From Pseudomonas sp. B21-028 (GTDB lineage Bacteria > Pseudomonadota > Gammaproteobacteria > Pseudomonadales > Pseudomonadaceae), in assembly GCF_024749045.1 (NCBI RefSeq), contig NZ_CP087184.1, positions 2,294,001 through 2,358,000 of the forward strand: a stretch of 64,000 bases of DNA. The letters run 5' to 3'. Shown here in pieces: positions 25,045 to 33,397 of the stretch. The position numbers were made by a program, and so were the translations under genes. Every line of letters starts with the position of its first letter. Positions within the stretch are counted from its first letter, which is position 1. The notes below the pieces were generated by a model that worked only from the letters and a program-made list of their open reading frames with translations, searched no databases and was not told where the DNA came from.

Positions 25045-25449
25045 TTACGACGCGACCGCCAATGCCAGGGTAGCCTGGGCGCACTTCTGGCGGGGAATCC
25101 GCAAGGTGGCGGCGGTCTGTCCAAGCTGTTCGGCGAGGGCCAGCGCCGCGCTTTCGGCAACGCCGTAGCAACCCGTGCGCTCGAAAGCGATCTGCGAAGG
25201 GTGGCTGAGCCGTTCCCTGTAACCTGCCAACTGGGCGGCACCGAAGAAGGTCAGCGGCAGGGCCAGTTGCTCCGCCAATTCCAGCAGGCCCGGTTCGTCA
25301 CGCTTGAGATCGATACTGGCCAGGGCTGTCACCGCCTCAAGTGCGATGTCATGGGACAGCAACGTTTCCTCCAGCAATGTGCGCAACACGCTGGCCGGGC
25401 AGCCGCGCTGGCAGCCCAGGCCGACCACCAGCACCTGCCCGCTATTCAT
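25045..25449 (-). CDS. cobE: CobE, cobalamin biosynthesis protein (CbiG C-terminal-like)
   Basis: The 134-residue product has the CobE/CbiG-C fold: QVLVVGLGCQRGCPASVLRT at the start, then ALASIDLKRDEPGLLELAEQ and the late block CYGVAESAALAL. CobE acts in the aerobic pathway around the precorrin ring-contraction steps; its exact chemistry is not settled. The start overlaps the cbtA stop (ATGA), showing coupling. It is cytoplasmic. Confidence 0.92.
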   Translation of the reverse strand: MNSGQVLVVGLGCQRGCPASVLRTLLEETLLSHDIALEAVTALASIDLKRDEPGLLELAEQLALPLTFFGAAQLAGYRERLSHPSQIAFERTGCYGVAESAALALAEQLGQTAATLRIPRQKCAQATLALAVAS

Positions 25450-26153
25450 GCCTCGTGGTGAGCTTGGCCGTCACGGCGGAACAGCCAGGCGCTGATCAGG
25501 CCCAGGGCCAGCCAGAACGCGACGTTGGTCAATTGCGAGGCGATCTTGAACTGGCTTTCAAGGGCTTCGGGCGCCAGCATCGAGTGGGCTTCCGGCTGCG
25601 GTGCGCCGATGACGTGGGGTACCAGTAAAGTCGCCACGCCCAGCAGCTTGAGCAGCCAATGCCTGCCGAACGCGATCAGGGCGATGCCCACGGCCGTGGA
25701 CGCCGCGGTGCCGATCCACCACATTTGCCGTTGAGCCAGGTCGGCCGCCGCGGTACCGGGCAGTTCCGGCGGCAGGCCGAGGGTCGGCGCGAGGACGAAG
25801 GTGGCATAACCGGCCAGGCCCCAGAGCAGGCCCTGGGAGGTGCGGGTAGGGGCGCGCAAGGTGTACAGACCCGCCAGCATCAGGGCGAAACCCACCGCGA
25901 CCACCAGGTTGCCGCCAGTGGTGGACAGCACGCGCTGCCAGCCATCTTCGGGCTCCCAGGCTTCGGCATCATGGGTATGGGCGACGCCGTCGGCATGCTG
26001 ATGGGCCTCGACAGGGGTTTCGGCAGCCGGGGCTTTTTCGTAGGTTTCGGCCTGCAGGATCAGCGGCGAAACCCATAGGCTTTGCAGAAGGGTCAGCAGC
26101 AGGGCGGCCAGCAAACCACTGAACCCGGCGGTTTGCGCAATACGCTTGATCAT
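25446..26153 (-). CDS. cbtA: CbtA, cobalt transporter subunit
   Basis: The product (235 residues) starts MIKRIAQTAGFSGLLAALLL and has about five to six membrane segments (for example NLVVAVGFALMLAGLYTL, QGLLWGLAGYATFVLA, AAVGIALIAFGRHWLL and NVAFWLALGLISAWLF). A His-rich periplasmic loop (EAHQHADGVAHTHDAEAW) is a likely metal site. CbtAB is the cobalt uptake system typically found under cobalamin riboswitches. It sits between cbtB and cobE with short spacing. Confidence 0.92.
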   Translation of the reverse strand: MIKRIAQTAGFSGLLAALLLTLLQSLWVSPLILQAETYEKAPAAETPVEAHQHADGVAHTHDAEAWEPEDGWQRVLSTTGGNLVVAVGFALMLAGLYTLRAPTRTSQGLLWGLAGYATFVLAPTLGLPPELPGTAAADLAQRQMWWIGTAASTAVGIALIAFGRHWLLKLLGVATLLVPHVIGAPQPEAHSMLAPEALESQFKIASQLTNVAFWLALGLISAWLFRRDGQAHHEA

Positions 26154-26164
26154 GTCGGCAGGTC

Positions 26165-26353
26165 TCAATGGCACGGGAAGGCGGCGCTGTGGCGGGTGTC
26201 GTGGGCCGCGTTATGCACCGCTTCGATGTGGGAGAAACCGGCGAAATAGACCAGGCCTGCACCCAGGATCGAAGCGAGGATCGCCGCGCTCAGGCGCTGG
26301 CTCAGGGTCGTGGTGCTGCTGGTGGTGCGGGCGGTGGTGCTGATGGTCGACAT
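26165..26353 (-). CDS. cbtB: CbtB, cobalt transporter small subunit
   Basis: The 62-residue product begins MSTISTTARTTSSTTTLSQR, has one membrane helix (LSAAILASILGAGLVYFAGF) and ends with a histidine-rich tail (VHNAAHDTRHSAAFPCH) that is the CbtB signature and a probable cobalt ligand site. It is the first gene after the minus-strand cobalamin riboswitch and ends 11 nt before cbtA. Confidence 0.93.
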   Translation of the reverse strand: MSTISTTARTTSSTTTLSQRLSAAILASILGAGLVYFAGFSHIEAVHNAAHDTRHSAAFPCH

Positions 26354-26472
26354 GGCGCTTCCCTCTGTTCTTGTCTTGGCCAGTGGGTAAATCGAGCGCA
26401 ATGAAACCTCGGGCAAAAGCCCGTCAGGATCCGAACAGCGCCCGCCCACCGCGGGTTTGTTGATGTTTGAAT

Positions 26473-26666
26473 TACGGGCCGGTCTCCGGGCTCACGAGGG
26501 GCAGGGTCTTGGCCTTGCCTGCAAGCGTCACCTTCCCATGCCATCGGGCACAGTGGATCTGACGCTTCGCTCGCTTACCGTTGCGGGGGCAGCACCGGAC
26601 TGACGTGGCCTTGAAGTAAAGCACACGATTCACCGGTTTCCCGTTTCACCCTGTGAAGGGCACCCG
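26473..26666 (-). ncRNA. cobalamin riboswitch upstream of cbtB
   Basis: Read on the minus strand it shows the standard landmarks in order: GGTGCCCTTCACAGGGTGAA, the GGGAAACCGGTGAA block, CCGGTGCTGCCCCCGCAACG, the ATCCACTGTGCC and ATGGGAAGGTG blocks, and the closing GAGCCCGGAGACCGGCCC. It controls the cbtB-cbtA-cobE-cobM unit, starting ~120 nt upstream of cbtB. Repression by adenosylcobalamin is expected from family knowledge. Confidence 0.93.
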
Positions 26667-26679
26667 TAACAAATGGTCT

Positions 26680-26826
26680 GTGTAGCGGGTTCTGTTAGCT
26701 CAACTTCGGATGCCAGAACTCCATATCCTGCGTTGCTGTTCCTCGCCATAGCGGGCTATGACTCGTCACAGCGCCTTGGCTATGGAGCTCCGGCATCCAA
26801 ATTTGAACTAACAGAACCCGCCACAC
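26680..26826. repeat. 147-bp near-palindromic element of unknown type
   Basis: Two 41-nt arms (26685-26725 and 26781-26821) are inverted copies with about five differences, most of which still allow G-U pairs. They start GCGGGTTCTGTTAG and are extended outward by GTGT/ACAC. The ~55-nt centre is itself partly self-complementary (CGCCATAG, then CTATG). It resembles neither of the two repeat families in the window. It could be a MITE-like mobile remnant or a long structured RNA. No coding potential is seen. Confidence 0.75.
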
Positions 26827-26900
26827 GGACCATGCACAGGAGAGCATGGGGCGGGGTGGGGCGTCAACGTCAGGAGCTGGATCTGATATGGAAACACCCA

Positions 26901-26992
26901 AGTGGGAGCAAAGCTTGCTCGCGATCCAGACGACGCGGTGCCATGGGGCAAACCGCGTCATCGTTTGTCGCGGGCAAGCCTTGCTCCCACGG
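26901..26992. repeat. inverted REP pair before the cobW riboswitch
   Basis: Facing REP units (AGTGGGAGCAAAGCTTGCTC and its counterpart ending CTTGCTCCCACGG) flank an inner inverted repeat around GACGACGCGGT/ACCGCGTCATC. Apart from this, the 147-bp element and the riboswitches, the ~400-nt gap holds no gene. Confidence 0.88.
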
Positions 26993-27055
26993 TATGAGTT
27001 GTCCTTGAGCCTGCTTGCAGACATTGACCCGCCCGCACACCCTGCGTAGCCTTGC

Positions 27056-27246
27056 GCCTTCGAGGTTCTTCGGTTTGCGCCGAAGCTAAGAAGGGAACGC
27101 GGTCCAAGCCGCGGCTGCCCCCGCAACTGTGAACGGTGACGTTCCTGCCAGGCCACTGTGCATGCCGCACGGGAAGGCGCAGGAATTGCCAGGGCTTTCC
27201 ATGAAAAGCCGGAACCGGCCCGCCGTCAGCCAGGAGACCTGCCTCG
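27056..27246 (+). ncRNA. cobalamin riboswitch upstream of cobW
   Basis: Landmarks in order: GAGGTTCTTCGGTTTG, AAGAAGGGAACGCGGT, GGCTGCCCCCGCAACTGTG, the CCACTGTG and ACGGGAAGGCG blocks, and GTCAGCCAGGAGACCTGCC. The element ends 112 nt before cobW, leaving room for an expression platform containing a long-range GGTGGCG/CGCCACC pairing. It should control cobW-cobN and perhaps the chelatase locus. Confidence 0.93.
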
Positions 27247-27358
27247 AGACAGATTCTCACTACAACCGGGCGGGGTGATCCGGTGGCGAAATCTTCCGCG
27301 CACCCTTGTGCCTGCGGTTGTCGTCCCGTTTGCCCGCCACCTTGCCAAAGGGCATCCG

Positions 27359-28423
27359 ATGAAAACACTGGCCAAACTTCCCGTCACTATCGTTACCGGT
27401 TTCCTCGGCTCGGGCAAAACCACGTTGCTGCGACACATGCTCGACAACGCCCAGGGCCGCCGTATCGCGGTCATCGTCAACGAGTTCGGCGAGCTGGGCA
27501 TCGACGGCGAAATTCTCAAGCAGTGCTCCATCGGTTGCACCGAAGAAGAAGCCAGCGGTCGCGTCTACGAACTGGCCAACGGCTGCCTGTGCTGCACGGT
27601 GCAGGAAGAGTTCTTCCCGGTGATGCGCGAACTGGTGGCCCGGCGCGGCGACCTCGACCATATCCTCATCGAAACTTCCGGCCTGGCCTTGCCCAAGCCG
27701 CTGGTCCAGGCCTTCCAGTGGCCGGAAATCCGCAGTGCCTGCACCGTCGATGCGGTGATCACCGTGGTCGACAGCCCGGCCGTGGCCGCCGGCACCTTTG
27801 CCGCCTTTCCCGACCAGGTCGATGCCCAGCGCAAGCTCGACCCGAACCTGGACCACGAATCGCCGCTGCACGAACTGTTCGCCGATCAGTTGGCGAGCGC
27901 CGATCTGGTGATCCTCAACAAGGCCGACCTGATCAGCCCGGAAGACCTGGCGAAAGTCCGTCTTGAAGTGGCCGAAGAACTGCCTCCGGCGGTCAAGGTC
28001 ATCGAAGCCAGCAGCGGTCGCCTGCCGCTGGAGGTGCTGATCGGCCTGGGTGCCGGTTCCGAAGAACACATCGACAGCCGCCACAGCCACCATGACCACC
28101 ATCATGACGGCGATGATGACGACCACGATCATGACGCTTTCGATTCCATTTCCATCGAACTGCCCCAGGCCGACGAAAGCCTATTGATGGATGCGCTGAC
28201 CCAACTGGTGGTCCAACACGGCGTGCTGCGGGTCAAGGGTTTCGCGGCGATCCCGAACAAGCCGATGCGCCTGTTGATCCAAGGGGTCGGCACGCGTTTC
28301 GACAAGCATTTCGACCGCCAGTGGGGCGCCGACGAAGCGCGGGTGACGCGCCTGGTGTTGATCGGCCAGGCACTGGATGCCGGGCTGCTCGAAGCGCAGC
28401 TGCGCGCCGCCCTCAGCGTCTAA
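27359..28423 (+). CDS. cobW: CobW, GTP-dependent metallochaperone for cobalamin synthesis
   Basis: The product (354 residues) is a COG0523 GTPase. Walker A is [11 protein letters not shown] (~13-23), the metal-binding CxCC is in NGCLCCTV (~75-82), and the G4 motif is NKAD. A long His/Asp stretch follows near residues 240-258 (HSHHDHHHDGDDDDHDHD), a metal-binding linker, then the C-terminal CobW domain. The start chosen keeps a normal N-terminus; upstream in-frame codons belong to the riboswitch leader. The family role is cobalt delivery to the CobN chelatase, which begins 3 nt after this stop. Confidence 0.95.
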   Translation: MKTLAKLPVTIVTGFLGSGKTTLLRHMLDNAQGRRIAVIVNEFGELGIDGEILKQCSIGCTEEEASGRVYELANGCLCCTVQEEFFPVMRELVARRGDLDHILIETSGLALPKPLVQAFQWPEIRSACTVDAVITVVDSPAVAAGTFAAFPDQVDAQRKLDPNLDHESPLHELFADQLASADLVILNKADLISPEDLAKVRLEVAEELPPAVKVIEASSGRLPLEVLIGLGAGSEEHIDSRHSHHDHHHDGDDDDHDHDAFDSISIELPQADESLLMDALTQLVVQHGVLRVKGFAAIPNKPMRLLIQGVGTRFDKHFDRQWGADEARVTRLVLIGQALDAGLLEAQLRAALSV

Positions 28424-28426
28424 GCC

Positions 28427-31400
28427 ATGCACCTGCTCAGGACCCAGCCCGGTGGCTTCGTCTCGGACGACAATATTGCCGACCTGGGGCAAACCCCCGC
28501 CGAGCTGGTGATCCTGTGCAGCGGCGACTCCAGCCTGGCGCTGCTGGCCGAAGCGGCGCGGCAGTTGCCGGACGACTATCCGCAGTTTCGCCTCGCCAAC
28601 CCGATGCAGGTGCAGAACCACGCCTCGGTGGATCTGTACGTCGAGGACGTGTTGCGTCACGCCAAGGTCATCCTGTTGTCGCTGCACGGCGGTATCGGCT
28701 ATTGGCGCTACGGCATCGAGCGCTTGATGGAACTGGCCGGACGCGGGGTGACGTTGATCCTGGTGCCGGGGGACGACCGTCCAGACCCGGAACTCAGCGA
28801 TCTCAGCAACGTACCCAGCGTGGACCGCGACCGACTCTGGCAGTTTTTGCGCCAGGGTGGGCTGGGCAATGCCCTGGACCTGTTCCACAACCTCGCCAGC
28901 CAGTGGTTCGGGCGCGACTACGCCTGGGCTGAACCGCAGACCCTGCCGCGCACGGCGATCTACCACCCGCGGACAACCAGTGCCAGCCTCGACGACTGGC
29001 AAGCTGACTGGCAGGCCGATCAACCCGTGGCGGCGGTGCTGTTCTATCGCTCCCATCTGCAAGCGGCCAACACCGCGTTCATCGATGTGTTCTGTCAGCG
29101 GCTGCAAGTGGCCGGGCTCAATCCGTTGCCGATGGCGGTGGCGAGCCTCAAGGAGCCTGGCTGTCTGGCGCAGGTCGAAGACTGGCTGGACGAGGTGGAG
29201 GCTGGGGTGATCCTCAACACCACCGGGTTTGCCCAATCGAGCCCGGAAGCGCCGCACTTGCGGCCGTTTCGTCGCAACATTCCGGTGATTCAGGCGATCT
29301 GCGCCCAGGACAACGAACCCGGTTGGCGAGCCAGCGAGCAGGGCCTCGGCCCGCGAGACCTGGCGATGCACATCGCCTTGCCGGAACTGGACGGGCGGAT
29401 CATCAGCCGCCCCATCAGCTTCAAGGACATGGCCTGGCGCAGCGAGCGCAGCCAGAGCGATGTGGTCTGCTACCGCGCGGTGCCCGAGCGCATGGATTTC
29501 GTTGCGCAGTTGGCCCGGCGCTGGACCGAACTGGCGCGCCTGTCCAATGGGCAGAAGCGCGTGGCGCTGATCCTCGCCAACTACCCGACCCGGGACGGAC
29601 GCATCGGCAACGGCGTCGGCCTGGATACCCCGGCGGCGGCGTTGAACATCCTGCGCGCCATGCGGGATGAGGGCTATCCGCTGCCCATCGAACTGCCTGC
29701 CAGTGGCACCGCGCTGATCCAACAGCTGCTGGGCGGGGTCAGCAACGACCTGGACAGCCTCGACCTTCGTCCGTGTCACCAAAGCCTGGCGCTGGAAGCT
29801 TACCAGGCTATGTTCGACACCTTGCCCGAGGCCAATCGCCAGGCAGTGCTGGAGCGCTGGGGCCCACCCGAGACCGATCCGATGTTCCGCGCCGGTCGCC
29901 TGATGATCGCCGGCCTGCGCCTGGGCCTGACGTTCGTCGGTATCCAACCGGCCCGGGGCTATCAGGTCGACCCAAGTGCCGTGTACCACGACCCGGACCT
30001 GGTGCCGCCCCATGGTTACCTGGCGTTCTATTTCTGGTTGCGCCATACCTATGGCGCCCATGGTGTGATTCACGTCGGTAAGCACGGCAACCTCGAATGG
30101 CTGCCAGGCAAGGGCGTCGGCTTGTCGGAAGGCTGCTGGCCGGACGCACTGCTGGGCCCTTTGCCGAATATCTATCCGTTCATTGTCAACGACCCGGGCG
30201 AGGGGGCCCAGGCCAAGCGGCGTACCCAGGCCGTGATCATCGACCACCTGATGCCACCGCTGACCCGCGCCGAAACCTACGGGCCGCTGCGTAACCTCGA
30301 ATTGTTGGCCGACGAATATTACGAGGCACAACTGCTCGACCCGCGCCGCGCCCGGGAGCTGCAGCGGGACATCCTGAATCTGGTGCGCGAAACCCACATC
30401 GATCGCGAGCTGCAATTGGACGCGGACGCCGACGCGGCGATCTGGCTGCCGCGCCTGGACACCTACCTGTGCGATCTGAAAGAGTCGCAGATCCGCGACG
30501 GCCTGCACATTTTTGGCGAGTCACCCAGCGGACGGCTGCGCATCGACACCTTGCTGGCGTTGCTGCGCATTCCCCGGGGCGACGGCAAGGGCGCGCAGTC
30601 GAGCCTGTTGCGGGCGCTGTCGAAAGCGTTCGAGCTGGGTTTCGATCCGTTGGATTGCGCCTTGGCCGACCCTTGGGCCGGCGACTGTCCCGAAGCGTTG
30701 CGGCAGGTCAGCGATGAGCCCTGGCGTACCGCCGGCGATACCCGCGAGCGCCTGGAGCTGTTTGCGGCAAGCTTGATCGAGCAGGCCCTGCAAGGTCGGG
30801 TCGAGCAGTTGGACACGCCGGGTTGGCAAGAGGTGAACAGCGTCATCGAGAGCCTGCGCTCCGTGGTGGCCCCGCGCCTGGACGCCTGTGGCCCGGCGGA
30901 GATGCGCGGCCTGCTGGACGCCTTGAGCGGCCGCTTCGTGCCGGCGGGCCCCAGTGGTGCGCCGAGTCGTGGGCGCCTGGACGTGTTGCCCACCGGGCGC
31001 AACTTCTTCTCGGTGGACGTGCGCAACCTGCCCACCACTACGGCGTGGCGCATCGGTTTCCAGTCGGCGAACCTGATTCTGGAGCGGCACTTGCAGGATC
31101 ATGGTGATCACCTGCGCCAGCTCGGCCTGTCGGTGTGGGGCACCGCCACCATGCGCACCGGCGGCGATGATATCGCCCAGGCCATGGCGCTGATGGGCGT
31201 GCGCCCGGTGTGGGCCACGGGCAGCCAAAGGGTGGATGACTTCGAGATCCTGCCGCTGAGCCTGCTGGATCGGCCCCGGGTCGATGTGACACTGCGGGTC
31301 TCGGGGTTCTTCCGGGACGCCTTTGCCAATCTGATCCGGCTGTTCGATGCGGCGGTGCAGGCCGTAGCCGCGCTCGATGAGCCGCCAGACATGAACCCTC

Positions 31401-32188
31401 TGGCCGCCAAGGTGCGGAGCGAGCGGGATAGCCTGTTGGCTTCGGGCCTCGAGGCGGACGCGGCTGCCCGGCAGGCCGGCTGGCGGATCTTCGGCGCCAA
31501 GCCCGGAGCCTATGGCGCGGGTGTGCAGGGCGCCATCGACGGTCGCCTGTGGCAGAGCCGCGAAGACCTGGCCGAGGTGTACCTGAACTGGGGCGGCTAC
31601 GCCTATGGCGGCGCAGATGAAGGCACCGCTGCGCGGGATCAGTTTTCCCGACGCTTGAGCCAGGTACAGGCGGTGCTACAAAACCAGGACAACCGCGAGC
31701 ACGACCTGCTCGATTCCAACGACTACTACCAGTTCCAGGGCGGCATGCTGGCGGCGGTGGAAACCCTTGGTGGAACCGCCGCGGCCAGTTACCACGGTGA
31801 TCACAGCCAACCGGACTTGCCCCGGATCCGTACCCTCAAGGAAGAACTCAATCGCGTCATCCGTTCCCGGGCGGCCAACCCGAAGTGGATCGACGGGGTC
31901 AAGCGTCACGGTTACAAAGGCGCGTTCGAACTGGCAGCGACGGTGGACAACCTGTTCGCCTTCGACGCCACGACGCAACTGATCGACGATCACCAGTACG
32001 CCTTGCTGGCCGATGCCTACCTGCTCGACCCGGACACCCGGGACTTCGTCCGCCAACACAACCCCGATGCCTTGCGGGACATGACCGAGCGCATGCTTGA
32101 AGCCCAGCAGCGGGGGATGTGGCAGGCACCGGGCGAATACCGCCAGGCGCTGGAGAATCTGTTGCTCGACATCGAAGAAGATGGTTGA
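28427..32188 (+). CDS. cobN: CobN, large subunit of aerobic cobaltochelatase
   Basis: The 1253-residue protein is the CobN/ChlH family large subunit that binds hydrogenobyrinate a,c-diamide and inserts cobalt. Recognisable blocks are NVPSVDRDRLWQFLRQGG (~125), GNGVGLDTPAAALNILRAM (~400), YGAHGVIHVGKHGNLEWLPG (~545) and the C-terminal YYQFQGGMLAAVETLGG. Length is normal. It starts 3 nt after cobW, so they share a transcript. The small and medium chelatase subunits are encoded ~200 nt downstream by the frameshifted ATPase locus. No cobS/cobT genes are in the window. Confidence 0.96.
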   Translation: MHLLRTQPGGFVSDDNIADLGQTPAELVILCSGDSSLALLAEAARQLPDDYPQFRLANPMQVQNHASVDLYVEDVLRHAKVILLSLHGGIGYWRYGIERLMELAGRGVTLILVPGDDRPDPELSDLSNVPSVDRDRLWQFLRQGGLGNALDLFHNLASQWFGRDYAWAEPQTLPRTAIYHPRTTSASLDDWQADWQADQPVAAVLFYRSHLQAANTAFIDVFCQRLQVAGLNPLPMAVASLKEPGCLAQVEDWLDEVEAGVILNTTGFAQSSPEAPHLRPFRRNIPVIQAICAQDNEPGWRASEQGLGPRDLAMHIALPELDGRIISRPISFKDMAWRSERSQSDVVCYRAVPERMDFVAQLARRWTELARLSNGQKRVALILANYPTRDGRIGNGVGLDTPAAALNILRAMRDEGYPLPIELPASGTALIQQLLGGVSNDLDSLDLRPCHQSLALEAYQAMFDTLPEANRQAVLERWGPPETDPMFRAGRLMIAGLRLGLTFVGIQPARGYQVDPSAVYHDPDLVPPHGYLAFYFWLRHTYGAHGVIHVGKHGNLEWLPGKGVGLSEGCWPDALLGPLPNIYPFIVNDPGEGAQAKRRTQAVIIDHLMPPLTRAETYGPLRNLELLADEYYEAQLLDPRRARELQRDILNLVRETHIDRELQLDADADAAIWLPRLDTYLCDLKESQIRDGLHIFGESPSGRLRIDTLLALLRIPRGDGKGAQSSLLRALSKAFELGFDPLDCALADPWAGDCPEALRQVSDEPWRTAGDTRERLELFAASLIEQALQGRVEQLDTPGWQEVNSVIESLRSVVAPRLDACGPAEMRGLLDALSGRFVPAGPSGAPSRGRLDVLPTGRNFFSVDVRNLPTTTAWRIGFQSANLILERHLQDHGDHLRQLGLSVWGTATMRTGGDDIAQAMALMGVRPVWATGSQRVDDFEILPLSLLDRPRVDVTLRVSGFFRDAFANLIRLFDAAVQAVAALDEPPDMNPLAAKVRSERDSLLASGLEADAAARQAGWRIFGAKPGAYGAGVQGAIDGRLWQSREDLAEVYLNWGGYAYGGADEGTAARDQFSRRLSQVQAVLQNQDNREHDLLDSNDYYQFQGGMLAAVETLGGTAAASYHGDHSQPDLPRIRTLKEELNRVIRSRAANPKWIDGVKRHGYKGAFELAATVDNLFAFDATTQLIDDHQYALLADAYLLDPDTRDFVRQHNPDALRDMTERMLEAQQRGMWQAPGEYRQALENLLLDIEEDG

Positions 32189-32233
32189 TGTGCACAATCA
32201 GCAGGCCATATGCAGAATCTGTGACGAGGTCGT

Positions 32234-32346
32234 CTGTGGGAGCAAGGCTTGCCCGCGATACAGGCGATGCGATCCTTCAGAAATCGAGGCGTGTTTTCGC
32301 GAGCAAGCTTTGCTCCCACAGTGCGGGGATAAATCCCCTCGCCACA
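32234..32346. repeat. REP pair plus a fragment of the second repeat family
   Basis: Facing REP units span 32234-32321. They are followed directly by GGGGATAAATCCCCTCGCCA, the tip of the GGCGAGGGGATT repeat family. The two repeat types are fused here, between cobN and the chelatase ATPase gene. Confidence 0.88.
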
Positions 32347-32392
32347 AGACTCTCTCCAAACCGACTTTACCGACCACCTTTGAGAATCGACC

Positions 32393-33397
32393 ATGACCGA
32401 CACCCCCCATTTCCCGCTCTCCGCCGTGGTCGGCGCCGATGACCTGAAACTGGCCCTGTGCCTGGCCGCCATCGATCCGAAAATCGGCGGCGTGCTGATC
32501 GAAGGTCCCCGGGGCATGGCCAAGTCGACCCTGGCCAGGGGACTGGCGGACTTGCTGGCGAGCGGGCAATTCGTCACCTTGCCCCTGGGCGCCACCGAAG
32601 AGCGGCTGGTGGGCACCCTCGATCTGGATGCGGCGCTGGGAGAAGGGCGCGCGCAGTTTTCTCCCGGTGTGCTGGCCAAGGCCGACGGCGGTGTGTTGTA
32701 CGTCGATGAGGTCAACCTGCTGCCGGATCACCTGGTGGACCTGCTGCTGGACGTCGCCGCCAGCGGCACCAACCTGATCGAGCGCGACGGCATCTCCCAT
32801 CGGCATCCGGCGCGTTTCGTGCTGATCGGCACCATGAACCCGGAAGAGGGCGAGTTGCGCCCGCAACTGCTCGACCGGTTTGGCCTGAACGTGGCCCTCG
32901 ACGGTCATACCGCACCGGCCGAGCGCGGGCAGATCATCCGGCGGCGGCTGGATTTCGACAGTGATCCCGCCGCGTTTTGCGCTGAATGGGCAGCGGCCCA
33001 GGGCCAATTGCGCGAACGCTGCCGGAGTGCTCGCGAGCGCCTGTCACAGATTCCCCTGGACGATCAGGCCTTGGCGCAGATTACCGAGCGCTGCTTTGCC
33101 GCCGGCGTCGATGGCTTGCGCGCCGATCTGGTCTGGTTGCGGGCCGCACGGGCCCATGCGGCCTGGCACGGGGCGCAGGTTATCGCCGCCGAGGACATCG
33201 ATGCGGTCGCCGAGTTTGCCTTGCGTCACCGTCGGCGCGGACATTCAGCCCCGGCACCTTCACCGTCCCAGGCCCCTTCGGCTGGCGAACGAGCCGCGGA
33301 GCCAAACGAAGGCCAGGGCCAATGGGGTGACCTGCCGGCCCAGGCGCTGCCGACCGGTGCCCGGCGTGACGTGCCGAGCTGGCCAAAAAAGCCCTAG
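32393..33397 (+). CDS. chlD: ChlI/BchI-type AAA ATPase, small subunit of cobaltochelatase (zero-frame product)
   Basis: The zero-frame product (334 residues) is an AAA ATPase of the chelatase I/D group: Walker A GPRGMAKST (~38-46), Walker B GGVLYVDEVNLL (~101-112), sensor GTMNPEEGELRPQLLDRFGL. Its C-terminal ~45 residues form a Pro/Gln/acidic linker (PAPSPSQAPSAGERAAEPNE), the part that in medium subunits leads into a VWA domain. The frame stops at TAG, two codons after the AAA AAG run, exactly at a frameshift signal. Known family roles: small ATPase subunit of Mg or Co chelatase; the CobN neighbour and riboswitch argue for cobalt. Confidence 0.88.
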   Translation: MTDTPHFPLSAVVGADDLKLALCLAAIDPKIGGVLIEGPRGMAKSTLARGLADLLASGQFVTLPLGATEERLVGTLDLDAALGEGRAQFSPGVLAKADGGVLYVDEVNLLPDHLVDLLLDVAASGTNLIERDGISHRHPARFVLIGTMNPEEGELRPQLLDRFGLNVALDGHTAPAERGQIIRRRLDFDSDPAAFCAEWAAAQGQLRERCRSARERLSQIPLDDQALAQITERCFAAGVDGLRADLVWLRAARAHAAWHGAQVIAAEDIDAVAEFALRHRRRGHSAPAPSPSQAPSAGERAAEPNEGQGQWGDLPAQALPTGARRDVPSWPKKP

